From contig OY482853.1 of assembly GCA_960531495.1 (NCBI GenBank), positions 962,515-1,026,514 of the forward strand: a stretch of DNA of 64,000 bases, in the 5' to 3' direction. Below, piece by piece: positions 38,801 to 50,100 of the stretch; positions within the stretch are counted from its first letter, which is position 1, and each line of letters opens with the position of its first letter. This DNA is from Zeus faber. Lineage: Eukaryota; Chordata; Actinopteri; Zeiformes; Zeidae. A program made the translations under genes and the position numbers. Below the pieces are notes generated by a model, which saw only the letters and a program-made list of their open reading frames with translations, was not told the DNA's origin and did no database searches.

Positions 38801-38901
38801 TTTGTTTGTTAGTAGGTGATTTCTATTGGGCCAATTAACGTCGTAACTTCAATGACTCTTATCTTTGTCGAGACTTTGTGTAGTCTCGAAGGGGGGAAAT
38901 A
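35881..38901 (+). mobile_element. Endogenous retrovirus-like internal region, defective
   Basis: Starting directly at the end of the Gypsy RT, the frames change character: an acidic/basic region (about 35,900-36,450), a capsid-like stretch (about 36,480-36,830, including IKRLLASLIGVPAMEE), a basic nucleocapsid-like stretch (about 36,900-37,020), then integrase with a His/Cys-type region and a catalytic core (MRELVVDFVDMI near 37,500; SSDNGKEF near 37,690). Protease, RT and RNase H between capsid and integrase are missing, and stops lie within the integrase. A purine tract (GAAGGGGGGAAAT) lies just before the 3' LTR. The exact family is not resolved. Confidence 0.6.
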
Positions 38902-39410
38902 TGAGGTGTCTTGGAGGGTGTGGCGTCCCAAGACAGCCCCATCATATAAGATAATTACTAAGAGACAGTGCCAGGGGTTATATTACATTACATTTAGCAG
39001 ACGTTTTTATCCAAAGTGACTTACAATTGTTCAATCACCGACGGACGCAGCCATCAGGAGCAATTAGGGGTTAAGTGTCTTGCTCAAGGACACTACAGCA
39101 TGCTAGCAGGAGGAGCCTGGGATCGAACCAGCAACCTTTAGGTTACTAGACCACCAGCTCTACCGCCTGAGCTACCATCCCTCAGGTCCCAAGAGAGAGA
39201 GCCCATTGCCAGGGGGCCCGGAGATAAGGGAGGTGGAATGTGTCCTGTGACCTATGTAGGGGATCAAAGTGGTCACCATTGTCTATAGGCAAGCATAAAA
39301 GAGCCCGCCCGAATTTTATTCGGCAGACAATCCTTCTGATGCTGTTCTTTTGTAATAAATCTATTATTTTACTCAAGTCAGTGTCAGCGGTCTCTCCTTC
39401 TTCATCAACA
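38902..39410 (+). mobile_element. 3' LTR of the retrovirus-like element, with SINE inside
   Basis: It runs from TGAGGTGTCTTGGAGGG to CTTCTTCATCAACA, with TATA-like GCATAAAAGAGCCC near 39,293 and AATAAA near 39,354. A reverse SINE occupies 38,980-39,181. A related LTR in reverse orientation lies at 40,797-41,030. Confidence 0.7.
38980..39181 (-). mobile_element. tRNA-derived SINE in LTR
   Basis: Reverse copy: tail TTACATTACATTTAGCAGAC, B-box complement GGGATCGAACC, head complement GAGCTACCATCC. It lies within the U3 part of an LTR. Confidence 0.92.
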
Positions 39411-39412
39411 CA

Positions 39413-39840
39413 TCAAATTCATCAAGAAACTACATCAGGAACAGCTTTTTTCCAAAGGCCATCAGACTACTAAACTCACCAACACGACATGAACACGACA
39501 CCCACAAAGACCAACTGACTGCACAATATTTACATTTTGACAATACATATGTATCCCCTTGGTATACATATGTATCCTCTTGCTGCTAGCTTTGCACTGC
39601 ACCTTATTACCTTAATAACATACCTCATTTGACTTCTTGAGTATATTAAGACTAACCTTAGTCTTGTTGTGTTGTTGTGTCTATTGTTGTTGTCTTTTTG
39701 CACTTTCATGTTATATGTTGTGTGTTACAAAGATTACTTGCACAATTGGAGTATGGGGAAACGCAATTTTGATCCTCTGTGTAATGACGTGTTGCATGGT
39801 ACGATTGAAAATAAAGTACACTTTGAACTTTGAACTTTGA
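39413..39840 (+). mobile_element. L2-like LINE 3' end
   Basis: It begins within the last codons of a jockey-type ORF2 (SGTAFFQRPSDY, from NSFFPKAIR-type) and ends in a 3' UTR with AATAAAG and the tail repeat TTTGAACTTTGAACTTTGA. Confidence 0.75.
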
Positions 39841-39899
39841 TAATAAAAAGGTGCCCCTGCTCTAGAGTGATGTTAAAGTCGCATGAATTCCAATTTGAC

Positions 39900-40000
39900 T
39901 GTCTCTCTCTAGCTCCCTCTGTCTCTTTCTCTAGCTCCCTCTGTCTCTTTCTAGCTCCCTCTGTCTCTCTCTAACTCTCTTTGTCTGTCTCGGCTTCCAC
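39900..40000. repeat. CT-rich low-complexity repeat
   Basis: CTCTCTCTAGCTCCCTCTGT units repeated. Confidence 0.9.
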
Positions 40001-40299
40001 ATCCCTGCCATTGCACACCTGTCCCCATTCAGCAACCTAACCACCTGCCCCCTTCTTGTCACTACTCTTGTATTTGTTCCCCATTCACTCTGTCTGTGTC
40101 AGATCATTGTGTATTGTGACAGAAAAATGCACACGATCAAATATTTAAATGATGTTTTACATGTTTTATACAGGACAACAGCCTTTTGTATGGTAAGCAG
40201 TTTTAAAACACATTGCCTCTGGGTTTTAATGAGCCTCTCAGAGTTTACAGTATATGGAGAGACTGTAAATTGTAAATTGCAAAATGTAAATTGTAGTAT

Positions 40300-40620
40300 T
40301 GAAGAACCAGATAACATTCCATCTTCACTTAACCTTGTGTGGAGACAAGGATTACCCCAGGGGAGCTTGAAAGAGCATGGTGTGTTTGTTTTATAGCATA
40401 GTAGGATTGTATCTGTGACCAGATTTTGACTGTTTAATCCCTGTTTATCGGGTAACACCTGGGGAGATAATTGAGGGGCAGAGCCTTGTAAATGAGCCCT
40501 GACCAATGGTACGAAACCTCTCTTTGGTATAAAACCCTCTTCGTCAGTAGCAGGGGCAGGCTGAACAGTGCTTGGAACCATGACAGTATCTTTCTATTTA
40601 TTCAGCAAAAGAAATATCTT
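40300..40620 (+). mobile_element. Possible solo LTR
   Basis: A TATA-like box (GGTATAAAACCCTC, about 40,527) lies within a stretch resembling retroelement U3/R sequence. Boundaries are not defined. Confidence 0.3.
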
Positions 40621-40796
40621 TGATTCTCTCAGTTTTGTTTTCCTGTAGTGGGCAGATTAACCTCACCGACCACGCAGGAAAATTTCTCCAACAGTGTGCA
40701 TGATATACTCTGTCATCCCCGGTGTCGTACCTACTGTGTTGATTTTCCGCCTGTTTCCCTGTTTGGTGGGAGTGTAGTTTCTTTGTTGTCGATGAT

Positions 40797-41030
40797 ATGC
40801 TGATGAAGAAGGAATCTCCGCTGACACTGACTTGATTATAACAATACGTTTATTACAATGAAAAACAGCATCAAACCAGACTTGCCATGGATGTCTGGGA
40901 GAGAACAGAAGTCAAATGCATTCTCTCCCGAATGGATCAAGAAGTTGTCTTATATACACTTGTACAGACATAATGTAACACATCTGGTTCCAATCCATAG
41001 GTCTCAGCTCAGCCCCTGTCTGACATGAAT
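40797..41030 (-). mobile_element. LTR fragment, reverse, related to 38.9-kb LTR
   Basis: On the minus strand it reads GATGCTGTTTTTCATTGTAA, TAAACG, AAGTCAGTGTCAGCGGAGAT and CCTTCTTCATCA, a diverged version of the end of the LTR at 39,340-39,410, with its own TATA-like GTATATAAGACA. Confidence 0.65.
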
Positions 41031-42060
41031 CTAAACATGTTCCACTTCTCTACTCACAGGGCCCCCAACATAAACACTCCAATGTTGATGTTCTCCGTGT
41101 CACTTTCGAAGCAACATATGTTAATCTTTCATGGGAGCCCAGTCCCCTTCTTCACCCCAAACATTCCAGACACCTCCAGCCACCTCAGGAGGGAGGAGAA
41201 TTTACCAAATTTTCCATTTTGTCGGTCTCCGTTACAGACGATTGGATTGAGTGGAGTAGGAAGCTGCTGACTCTTATCCCTCCATGCCTGGAGAACATTG
41301 TGGGGAAGGAGTTTTGTAGGACAGTAGTAAAAATCAAACACATAAGAGACTTTCTGAGTGTTGAGGAGCATCGTTGGCAGGAAGTGATCGTGGGGGAGTC
41401 AGGCAGGTTTTAGGTGGAGAATGCTTTACAAGCGTCTACTTCAAAACAGAACTGGAGACTTAAGAGTGGAGAATCCCACATGGGGGCTCTGAAAACAAAC
41501 ACATTCTTGGGAAGGACAGACCCAAATGTTGGAGGTGTCCACTCTGTGATCCAGCTGAAAGTGTTGCACATGCATTTGTTCAATGTCATCCTGTTTCTGA
41601 CTGCTCCATGATCTGTGGAAGATATTGGGGAATCTTTCTCTGTGGGGCTTTATGTTTTGGGGCCTTTGTACCCTTGCAGTAAAAAAACAAAATCCGTTCT
41701 GCTTTATTTCTTGTTTGGTCAGGCAAAGGACTCGCCTGTCTATCCAGGAGAAACAAGGTAAAGGGAGTTGGGCCTACGAACCCATGGCTCATCTTTAGGG
41801 ATGTGGTCTCTCCACCTGAGGACAGCACATGCTTCAATCAGATCAGTCATGTTGAAGGCTTTAGAAAGGTTTGGAGTATAAATGGGGCTTTATTTCTCAC
41901 TGATGAAGAGGAATTGGTTTGCATTGGTATTCATGTAAATTTCTTTATTGTGTGTTAGACAGAGAGCGAGATGAGAATTATGTTGTTTTTTCATTATTTT
42001 GTTATAATTTCACTGTTTTTTAAGAGAAATGTTCCAATAAAGTACTTCAAGTCTCCCTCT
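41030..42060 (+). mobile_element. Tx1/L1 LINE ORF2 C-terminal fragment (decayed)
   Basis: The frames include DDWIEWSRKLLTLIPPCLEN, FLSVEEHRWQEVI and WRLKSGESHMGALKTNTFLG, matching the C-terminal region of Tx1 LINEs. There are multiple stops and frameshifts. Confidence 0.6.
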
Positions 42061-42699
42061 CTCTCTGAGCTGATTGATGTTACTCTGTTTGTTCCACAAA
42101 CTTTAAGCAGTTTACTGTTTTTTCTGTCTTTTCTCTTTTATAGCGTAGTAGTTAGTGTATGTTTTAGTGTAACTCTTGTTAAGTTAAGGCCCTTATCTCG
42201 CACACCAACCAAGCCTTGAGACGACTCCGGTGTTCCATTACCCGACGCTGTTGTAACGACGCCTCCGACCGGCACCCCGAACGGGATGGCGTTAGAAAGT
42301 TCACGGCTTCCAGACCTCTGACTCTATTACTATTAATTATTTATAGAAGTGGTAATACCATTAAATATGAAATATAAACATAGCTTTAACGCTACACATG
42401 GGACTAATTTTAGTGCAGGGGTAGCCATTTTAAAGGACTGGTGAGGAACCCCACCTCCAGTCCACCACCACACTGTCCGTGCTTCTCACCACTTCAGTTT
42501 GGCTGATGCCTGGAGGATGAAACACCCTAACTCCAGGCAGTACATCTGGGTGAAGGTGTTCTCACAGTGGAGGTGGAGGTGAAGGTGAAGGTGTCAGGGG
42601 GAGGCTGGACAGGGTCTATGTGTGCAAAGCCGTCAGCCCCAGGTTAGCATGAAGCTCCATCACCCCGCTTGGTTTTACGCATTACCATTTAATTTCTAT

Positions 42700-42960
42700 T
42701 AATCAAAAGTATTTTAGTCAAGAGGACAAACATCTTCTTTTGGCACTTCAACACCAAACTTTTACAGGACAGGTTCTTTGGTGATCGTTTCAAGGATTTT
42801 TGGGGCACAAAGAAATATGACCCCCCCCCCTGCAGGATTCAGGAGGACGAGACGTCATCATCAGATCCACTGGACGGAGATGGATTTTCGCTTGAAGAAG
42901 TGATTGCACATCTCAGATCAGTCACTTCCTGTAGAAACTAAACTCCTGGTAACTGATTTA
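42700..42960 (+). mobile_element. Probable Tx1/L1 LINE fragment
   Basis: Frameshifted pieces such as KYDPPPCRIQEDET and GDGFSLEEVIAHLRS resemble the pre-RT part of Tx1 ORF2. 42,961-43,228 holds nothing recognisable. Confidence 0.4.
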
Positions 42961-43228
42961 GATCCAGTCCAACCAGTTCCAATTTGACTCATGACTTTCC
43001 AATGTTTTCTCAAAATAAAACCTTTTTCTCATACATTTACTGAGTTTGCTTTAATATTCAATGTTACAATCTGTTGATTAATTAAAATTTGTAATAAAAA
43101 GCTTCATTCCTATTTATCACTAAAACAGAGTGAACAAAGTGCTTCACAGACACATGAAAACAGTCTGACCTGCTGCTGTAGATAACAACAGGATAATAAC
43201 ATCGGAGTTATGGAAACATTGCATCTCA

Positions 43229-43341
43229 CCAGTTTTTGGATCCCAGTTCGCTCTGCAGGACCAGACCAGTTTCAGCACGTTTCTGAGTTCTGAAGCACTC
43301 TGGGCCAACCTCCAGTTTGCACAAAGAACCAAGCAGCAGCA
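43229..43341 (-). CDS. Weak candidate first exon, unidentified
   Basis: An ATG at 43,341 opens a frame (MLLLGSLCKLEVGPECFRTQ) that runs to a good donor, AAAACTG|GTGAGA. No downstream exon was found. Confidence 0.15.
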
Positions 43342-43716
43342 TGATGCTTGATTCAAGGTAGTGTGACACTTCTACTTTTATGACACACCTCAGAGAAAAC
43401 TGGGTTCTGATCGGTCAACAGCGACAACCATACAGTTATTTCTGAATAATGATGACTATCTGTTAATAATGACCCTTATCTCGCTCTGGCTACATGCAAA
43501 TGCCAAAACTAATATGTGGTGCCATTTTGTGACACTACATAGAAACTACAATGGAAGACTCCAGCGTTCAATGTCGATTTCAAGATGCATGTAAATATGA
43601 AATGTAACATTAATAACAGTAAATAGTTGTATAGAGAATAATGCCTCCATCCTGCTGTTTCTCTGTCACCCCTCCATCATTGAGATTAAATACCAGGTCA
43701 GATCTGAGCTGATTTT

Positions 43717-43952
43717 TTACACATTTATTTTCAGCGTCCAATTCTCTTCATCTTGCGTTGCAGAAACTCCCTTTTTCAGATACAATCTGTTGCAGCTGTT
43801 CTGAAAACCAAGCATCTCCTTGACGACCCGCCAGGCCTGCGTGTTTTGAGGCTGTGTGTAAAAAATGTACTTTCCATCTGGGCGCAGTAGCAGCGCAGGG
43901 CTCAATCGGTTCCACGGATGTTTTGGATACTGTGACTCCAGCTTTAACAATA
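43717..43952 (-). CDS. Candidate terminal exon of an unidentified gene
   Basis: A minus-strand frame encodes LESQYPKHPWNRLSPALLLR, then PDGKYIFYTQPQNTQAWRVV and on to DEENWTLKINV and a stop; AATAAA overlaps the last codons. The composition is that of a folded protein, not a repeat or a transposon I know. The upstream boundary (GTTAAAG) is a weak acceptor. It lies between il15l and plekhg2 on the same strand. Partner exons were not found. Confidence 0.35.
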
Positions 43953-44339
43953 TCAAATATAAACTAAATGACAGCAAATAAATGGGACTGGGAAATAAAT
44001 GTAAATGTAGAATAAAACCACGGAGCGTCTCTGCAGTCCCGTCCTCCCCACGTCAGGTCACGTCAGACACAGCAGCTTCCATATATTCTGACAGCGCTTC
44101 CCCATGGATGCACTCGCTATTACACTTAATGACTGGGACCCGGGACCTGATGCTGAATAAAATGTGAAATGGGTTCTGGACACTACTGGGTCGGAATCAT
44201 CAGTAGCTATATCCCTACTGTAGTTACCCTGGTAACAAGGAACCGTCCCTGGAGATTCAAGGTTTCAGAACAAATCATAGCGAGAAACAAGAAACAGGTT
44301 GGTCTGAAGTACAGTGAACTTAGACACGTCCAGATGACA

Positions 44340-44440
44340 CACGCTCACACACAGACATGCACACAGACACGCACACAGACAGGCACACAGACACGCACAC
44401 AGACATGCACACAGACAGACAGAGACAGACACAGAGGTTG
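44340..44440. repeat. ACACAGACA-type repeat
   Basis: GCACACAGACACGCACACAGAC units. 44,441-45,105 is plekhg2 3' flank or 3' UTR with nothing else recognised. Confidence 0.9.
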
Positions 44441-45105
44441 AGAACATTGTGCAAAACACAGACTCGACTAAAGCATTAAGTGCCGAAGACAACAAAAAAG
44501 TCATTTCATAAATAGAAAAAAAAAAGAAAAAAGATTTAAAACAGATTGTATATTAATAAACAGATATCACCACACAAACTGCAAAACAAACTCAAAAGAA
44601 TAGAAATCTTTTGAAAATAATGTGTAATATGACCATAACTAAGAAGAAGCACAGAGTTCACCCTGGAACTCTAGGTCTCCAGGGTGAACTCCATGATTGA
44701 TTCCAGAACTTATTTCCTGAACCCAAAACCCTAACCCTCCCACTGGAGGGGTATCCCGTCCCGCCAGACGCATTGCAGGAAACCGTGTCACCACTGTCTG
44801 CCAGTGTCTGCCAAACACTCCAGAACCTGAGCACAGACACCCCGGTCCAGAAGCCACAGATTGAAAACTTCTGGTCAGTGATGAAAGAACCTAAAGCAGG
44901 AGGCGCTGAGCTGGACCTTCGGGTCGGTCCGTGAAGTGGTCTGTCCACAACTACCCGGATAATGTCCGGAAATTTCTGGATCTCTGGAAAGCTTGCGTCG
45001 GTTCTCATGGCCGTGGTCACATGACCTGCTGAAAACATGTCCGCCCTCTTTGAAACCTCTTACGTGTCGTGCTCACCGCCCAAACACTCCGGTCTTCCCT
45101 CCACT

Positions 45106-47194
45106 TCACAGCTGTGAGGGGGGAGGGCGGCAGGATGGCGATGCAAGACTATGGGTCTTGGGACCTGGCCCCCAACTGGCCCTGGCCTGAGGGCTCTGAG
45201 ACAGGCTGACCTGAGCGGTGCTGAAGAAAGTGATCCGCCCGCTCCCAGCCACCTGGAGGTTGACCGTGGTGGCGTAGCTGGCCCTCTGCTCTGCCAGTCG
45301 GGCGAGGCTCGGGTAGGGGGCGGACAGAGCCAGTGCGGTGGGCGATTGGCCCCGGGGGGTGACGTCAGATTGGTGGTAAGGAGACGATGGTGGGGGGCTG
45401 GCGATCCCAGAGTGGGCCGGAGACGAGGCCGGACGAGCCACATAGGCACAGATCAGCTGACTGCGACAGCTTCCCTCCTGGAACTCTGGATCGACCCATC
45501 CTGCCTGGAGGTGGGATGCAGAGGGGGGAGGAGATGGGGAGGACATGAGGGTGTGAGAGGACGAGGAGGAGAGGGGGGAGGCAGGAGGGGAGGCAGGGAA
45601 TGCATCGCTTTTGTCCGGGCCGTCGGCTCCGTCGTACTTGGTCAGGAGCTCCCGTACATCCGGCCAGGGCACGCTGGTGAAATGCTGCCTGGCAAGGCTG
45701 CCCCTTCCCGGGATGAGCCTGCCAGGCGAGAAGGGGGATGTCAGGCCGCTCCTGGGACTGAGGCAAGACGGGGAGCCATCGCACGAGGACCATCCGCCTT
45801 GTGGGCTCAAGAGGCCAGACTCCTGCTGATCCGAACTCCCTCCGCGACTTCCACCCAAACTAAGGGATCGACAGCTGCTCTCCACCCAGAATTGATGCTG
45901 TCTGCTGGGGGCGCTGGACCTGGAGAGGTTCTGGGGGTTGGGCTCAGAGGGGGCAGAGGAGATGGGAGGTTGTGAAGAAGGAGAGGAAGCTCTGGACCCT
46001 CTAAGGGAGACTGAGGGGGAGTAGGAGAACGAGTGTGTGGGTGATGTCAGAGAGGAGAGGGGGGTGGAGGAGGTGAGCCTGGGGTTGCGCGGTTGGGGCG
46101 TGGCCACGATATTCGTCCAAATGTTCAGCGAGACGCCGATGGGGGGAGGGGAAAGGATACGGGGGCTGAGACAGGAGGAGGTGGGGGGTCCTGGCACGGA
46201 GCTCGCCGAGGAGGCCCGGGGCAGCTCCAGGCTGAGGCCCAGTGGATTACGTGGACTCATGGAACCTAAGCGAGAACTTCTTGGGTGAGGAGGTTTGAGG
46301 GCGAGAGGAGAAGAGAAGTTATGCTGAGGGGGGGCAGAGCAGAGGCTCTTAAAGAAGGCAGGGGAGGGGGAGGGGGAGGAAGAGGGAGAGGGGGAGGGCG
46401 ACTGCACCCGGGAGCTGGGCTCTGACGCCGAAAAGGGCCGCGCCACCCTGTTGTGAGAGCCTAACCAGAAAGGATCATGGGATTGATGTTTCGGTGTGCT
46501 GTTAGTGTGAGCACTAGCATTAGCTAACAATGACTTCCTCTGCAGCGCTGACTGGCTGCTGCTGCTGCTGGAGCGCCTGTAAGCGGCTGGACTAATGCTG
46601 TTGTTATTGTTGTTTGCGTAGGCTGACGAATCTGATAGATCCACTGAGTGACAGGGGGGAGGAGCCTGACCGGGGAAGGGAGCGGGAGAGGGAGAGACAT
46701 CAAAGGAGCTGGAGGAGGGTAGGGGACACCCGGCTCGAGTGCCTCCCAGGTGGGCATGAGGGGAGTAGCTGGGGCCCTGCTGGCCAGGGGGGGCCTTTGG
46801 AGAAGAAGGGGAGCGCAGATGTAGGGGGGAGGAGGTCAAGGGTGCGGGGCCTATATGACCCATCGCTAAGGGTGCAGAATGTTGCCAGACAGAGTTGTTC
46901 TTGGCCATGCTCTGGCTGATGGACTGACTGATGCAGGAGGCAGCTATGGACCTGCTGAAGGCAGAGGAGGAGGTGGCTCGGAGGGGGTGCAAGGAGAGCG
47001 TTGCCGGGGAGGTACAGGCTGAGTGCCGGCTGAGGCCCGGTCTGAAAGTCGATGCTGGAGCGTGGCGGTCTGAGGCCTGGCCCGGGACAGAGACCGACAG
47101 GCCGGGCGTCTCCAGGGGAGACCTGGAATAGGAGGACCTGGAGCTGGGAGAGCGGTTCAGCGTGCCAAGGTCCTGGAGGTCAGAAGCTCTGGAC
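45106..47194 (-). CDS. plekhg2: plekhg2 terminal exon (Ser/Pro-rich)
   Basis: About 695 codons after acceptor CTGTCTGTCTCAG. It begins SRASDLQDLGTLNRSPSSRS, includes SIAASCISQSISQSMAKN, LNIWTNIVA, FTSVPWPDVRELLTKYDG and YATTVNLQVAGSGRI near the end. It is mainly disordered, with islands of conserved-looking sequence. The opposite strand is also open over long runs because of composition; those frames are not genes. Confidence 0.82.
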
Positions 47195-50100
47195 CTGAGA
47201 CAGACAGGGAGAATCAGTTACCTTTAGGAAGGCATTTCCATGTAACGACCACCTTAAAGACTGTTCGCTATGACTATACAATAATATTTTCTTTCAGAGC
47301 AAATGTCTGTTTTGAACTTTTAACGACTGTGGTGTTGATGTTATCATATCAGACGATCAAAGAGTTCAGACTGCGACCACAGGGGGTCACTGGAAGTGTT
47401 GTCACAAGGTGTTATCAGGGTTTGCTGTACGACCCCTGCTGGACATTGTCTTCAGTTTGGGGAAGCATTTCACTTTTCATTCACTGTCCCCAGATATGTT
47501 ATCTGGACCAGGCAGAGGATGTCCCAGTTAACCCGCTCTCCAGTCAGAATGCACCTTCCTAGATCCTAGGATGCCCTGATAAACCCTAGAAGAGACCACT
47601 GTAGACAAAGGATGTTAGAACTCCTCTGGCCTGCTCCTGGCGTGTCTGACGCCTTCTCTTGAGCTCAAATAAGGAGAATGTGTTTTATGCTCCTATCCTG
47701 GTGGCTTCTAATTGTTTTTTGCAGTTTATAATTTCGAGATATTAGAATTTCCATGACAACACCTTACGAGAAATCCCCTTTTCTGCCAGTTTTGTAAATC
47801 AAATGGCCCCTAGAGCTACATTAACCATGAGCCCCATCTGCCCTTACTATGGAGCCAGACCAAGAAGATATTTGGTCAGACTATTAAAACGAACACAACC
47901 TCTATCTTGGGCCGAGCGTCCAGACTTCTAATGCAGCCCAGACTGGTTCCCTACAATTTAGTAAATGAAATGTAGTGTCCCAGATGGAAACTGAAGCTGC
48001 AGCCCTGATTTAAAGAAACAAAGAAACACCGCCCAATAAAACATAGAACGCAGCAGATCCCCACATGGTTCTGACTGATATTCGGGTCACGCTGAAGCCG
48101 AGGGGCAGCTGTAGTGGAACACAGCAGGATTGCCTCTGATAGACTTTCTCCTCCAGACACTACCAGGAAGGGGTTGGAGACCCCCCTAAGATCACAGGAC
48201 CTGTAACACCTTCCTACATTCTCAGACATAAGGATGGAGGAACAGTTAAAAAGACCAAGAAAAAAAGATGTTAGTACCACCGGAGGACATGTCCAAGAAC
48301 ACCGTCAGCAGGATACTCAATAACAACTCAATAGGAACCCAATAAGAACCAAATAAAAACTAAATAAGAACTCAATAAGAACTCTATAAGAACAAAAAAA
48401 ATAAAATAAGAACTCAATAAGAACCAAATAAGTACCAAATAAGAACTCAATACGAGCCAAATAAAAACTAAATAAGAAGTCAATAAGAACCAAATAAGAA
48501 CTCAGTACTGGATAGGAACTCGATAAGAACTGAATAAGAACTGATGCAATGATAGGCCATCACACTCAACCCCGTTTCTTTTCACTTTCCATGTAACCAT
48601 ATAGGGTCATGTTATTTGTCTCATATCCAGTCTCTGTGCTTAATTGTGGATGCACGTGATGTTCACTGGAATTTCCTGAACATAATCTTTGTTGAAATGT
48701 CAAACAGCTTTTACACTATCCACAGTAACTGTACCTTTTGTGACATCTGCTGGTAAAGGTCACAACATAGACTATACGTATAACCAGCCAGCCCCAGAGA
48801 TCGGGGCTCTCTTCCAGAAATTACCCCTGGTGCATGTTCTTATAACTTTTACCTCCCAGGTGGGCATGAGGGGAGTAGCTGGGGGCCTGCTGGCCAGGGG
48901 GGGCTTTAGGAGAAGAAGGGGAGCGCAGATGTAGGGGGGAGGAGGGCAAGGGGGCGGGGCCATGATGACCCATCACCCTCCTCTCCCCTCCTCCTTCCCT
49001 CCCCATAACCCCCTTTGATCACGGCAGACCCTCAATGGAGGGCCGGTCTCAAGACAGGTCTGGAAAGGATAGACCCACCTGGATAATCTGCATCTGCATC
49101 CTTTCCTCAGTCCAAATAGTTTGTTAGTAATTGAGTGACATTATTTCTGCAGATGTTTCGATGATGGATGATCCAACTCTCATCACGATACAACCTAATT
49201 TGGCAAAGTTACTAATAATACTGTTTGTATGCTGTGGTTTCGCCCACCACAGGCCAGCCAAGTGGCATTTTCAGGGACCTGCGGCACAGAGACACAGAAG
49301 ACGGGGGGGGGGGGTGTAAACACCAGTTTATTGTAGAGAATGGGCCATTTGGAATTAGCCAGGAGCAGATAGAACATGTCATAACAGGGCTCCCATCCTG
49401 AGTGAGTGCCAGGATAGGGATTTTACCTGTTGCTTGTTAGACCAACCAACAAGCAACAGGTGTGCAGCCACTCTGATCCCATTCACCTCGATCCAGGTCA
49501 GGTCTGGCTTGCATCCCCACACCACAAATGCATAAACTTACGTGTTTCCAGATTGCCATTTGGCCACCGACCGGGAAACCATGACCACCACTAAGATCAC
49601 AATATCCTGTTGTGCATAATAAAATCTGATTGAAGATGATGATTTTATACCTTTTATTAGGAGTGTTGAATTAATGTTGTTATAGTTAGTAATTAGAAAT
49701 CCTCTTAATAGTTAATTAGAGAGAATGGTTGTGGAAGATGACTAATTCCTAGACCATGTGTTTGGTTTTATTTTTATTTGTTTGTATGTTAACATTGTCA
49801 CAAGAGTTTATGTTGTAAAATCATGTTTTGGACATAGTGTTGTGTGAAGATTTTTCACTTTCTCCTCTGAATTGTCAACACCCATTCAGAATGGAGGTGA
49901 ACCCAAAACCCCGCTTCCTTTACCATACTGCGTCCAGGAAACATCTCAACCTCCTACCCCCTCAGGAGAGTGATTAAGAGAAGCCGTTGACCGTGCAGTT
50001 TTCAGGCTGGCCCTCACTTGAGTTAAACAAGTTCATTTTTTATTTTAGTTTAAGTTTTCCTTTCTTTTCTTTACGTCTTTGTTTCACTAAGGTTTGTGTG

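Noticed and set aside
44930..45010. A second copy of the TTAA element (shared CGGATAATGTCCGG words)
   Set aside because: Only short words are shared; no inverted ends or TTAA flanks were found.
44658..45038. 126-codon minus-strand frame as a separate gene or extra plekhg2 exon
   Set aside because: It follows the plekhg2 stop with no convincing splice sites; more likely 3' UTR.
45151..46919. Plus-strand frames opposite the plekhg2 terminal exon
   Set aside because: Gly/Glu/Arg-rich shadows of a Ser/Pro-rich exon; no start context, splice structure or known motif.
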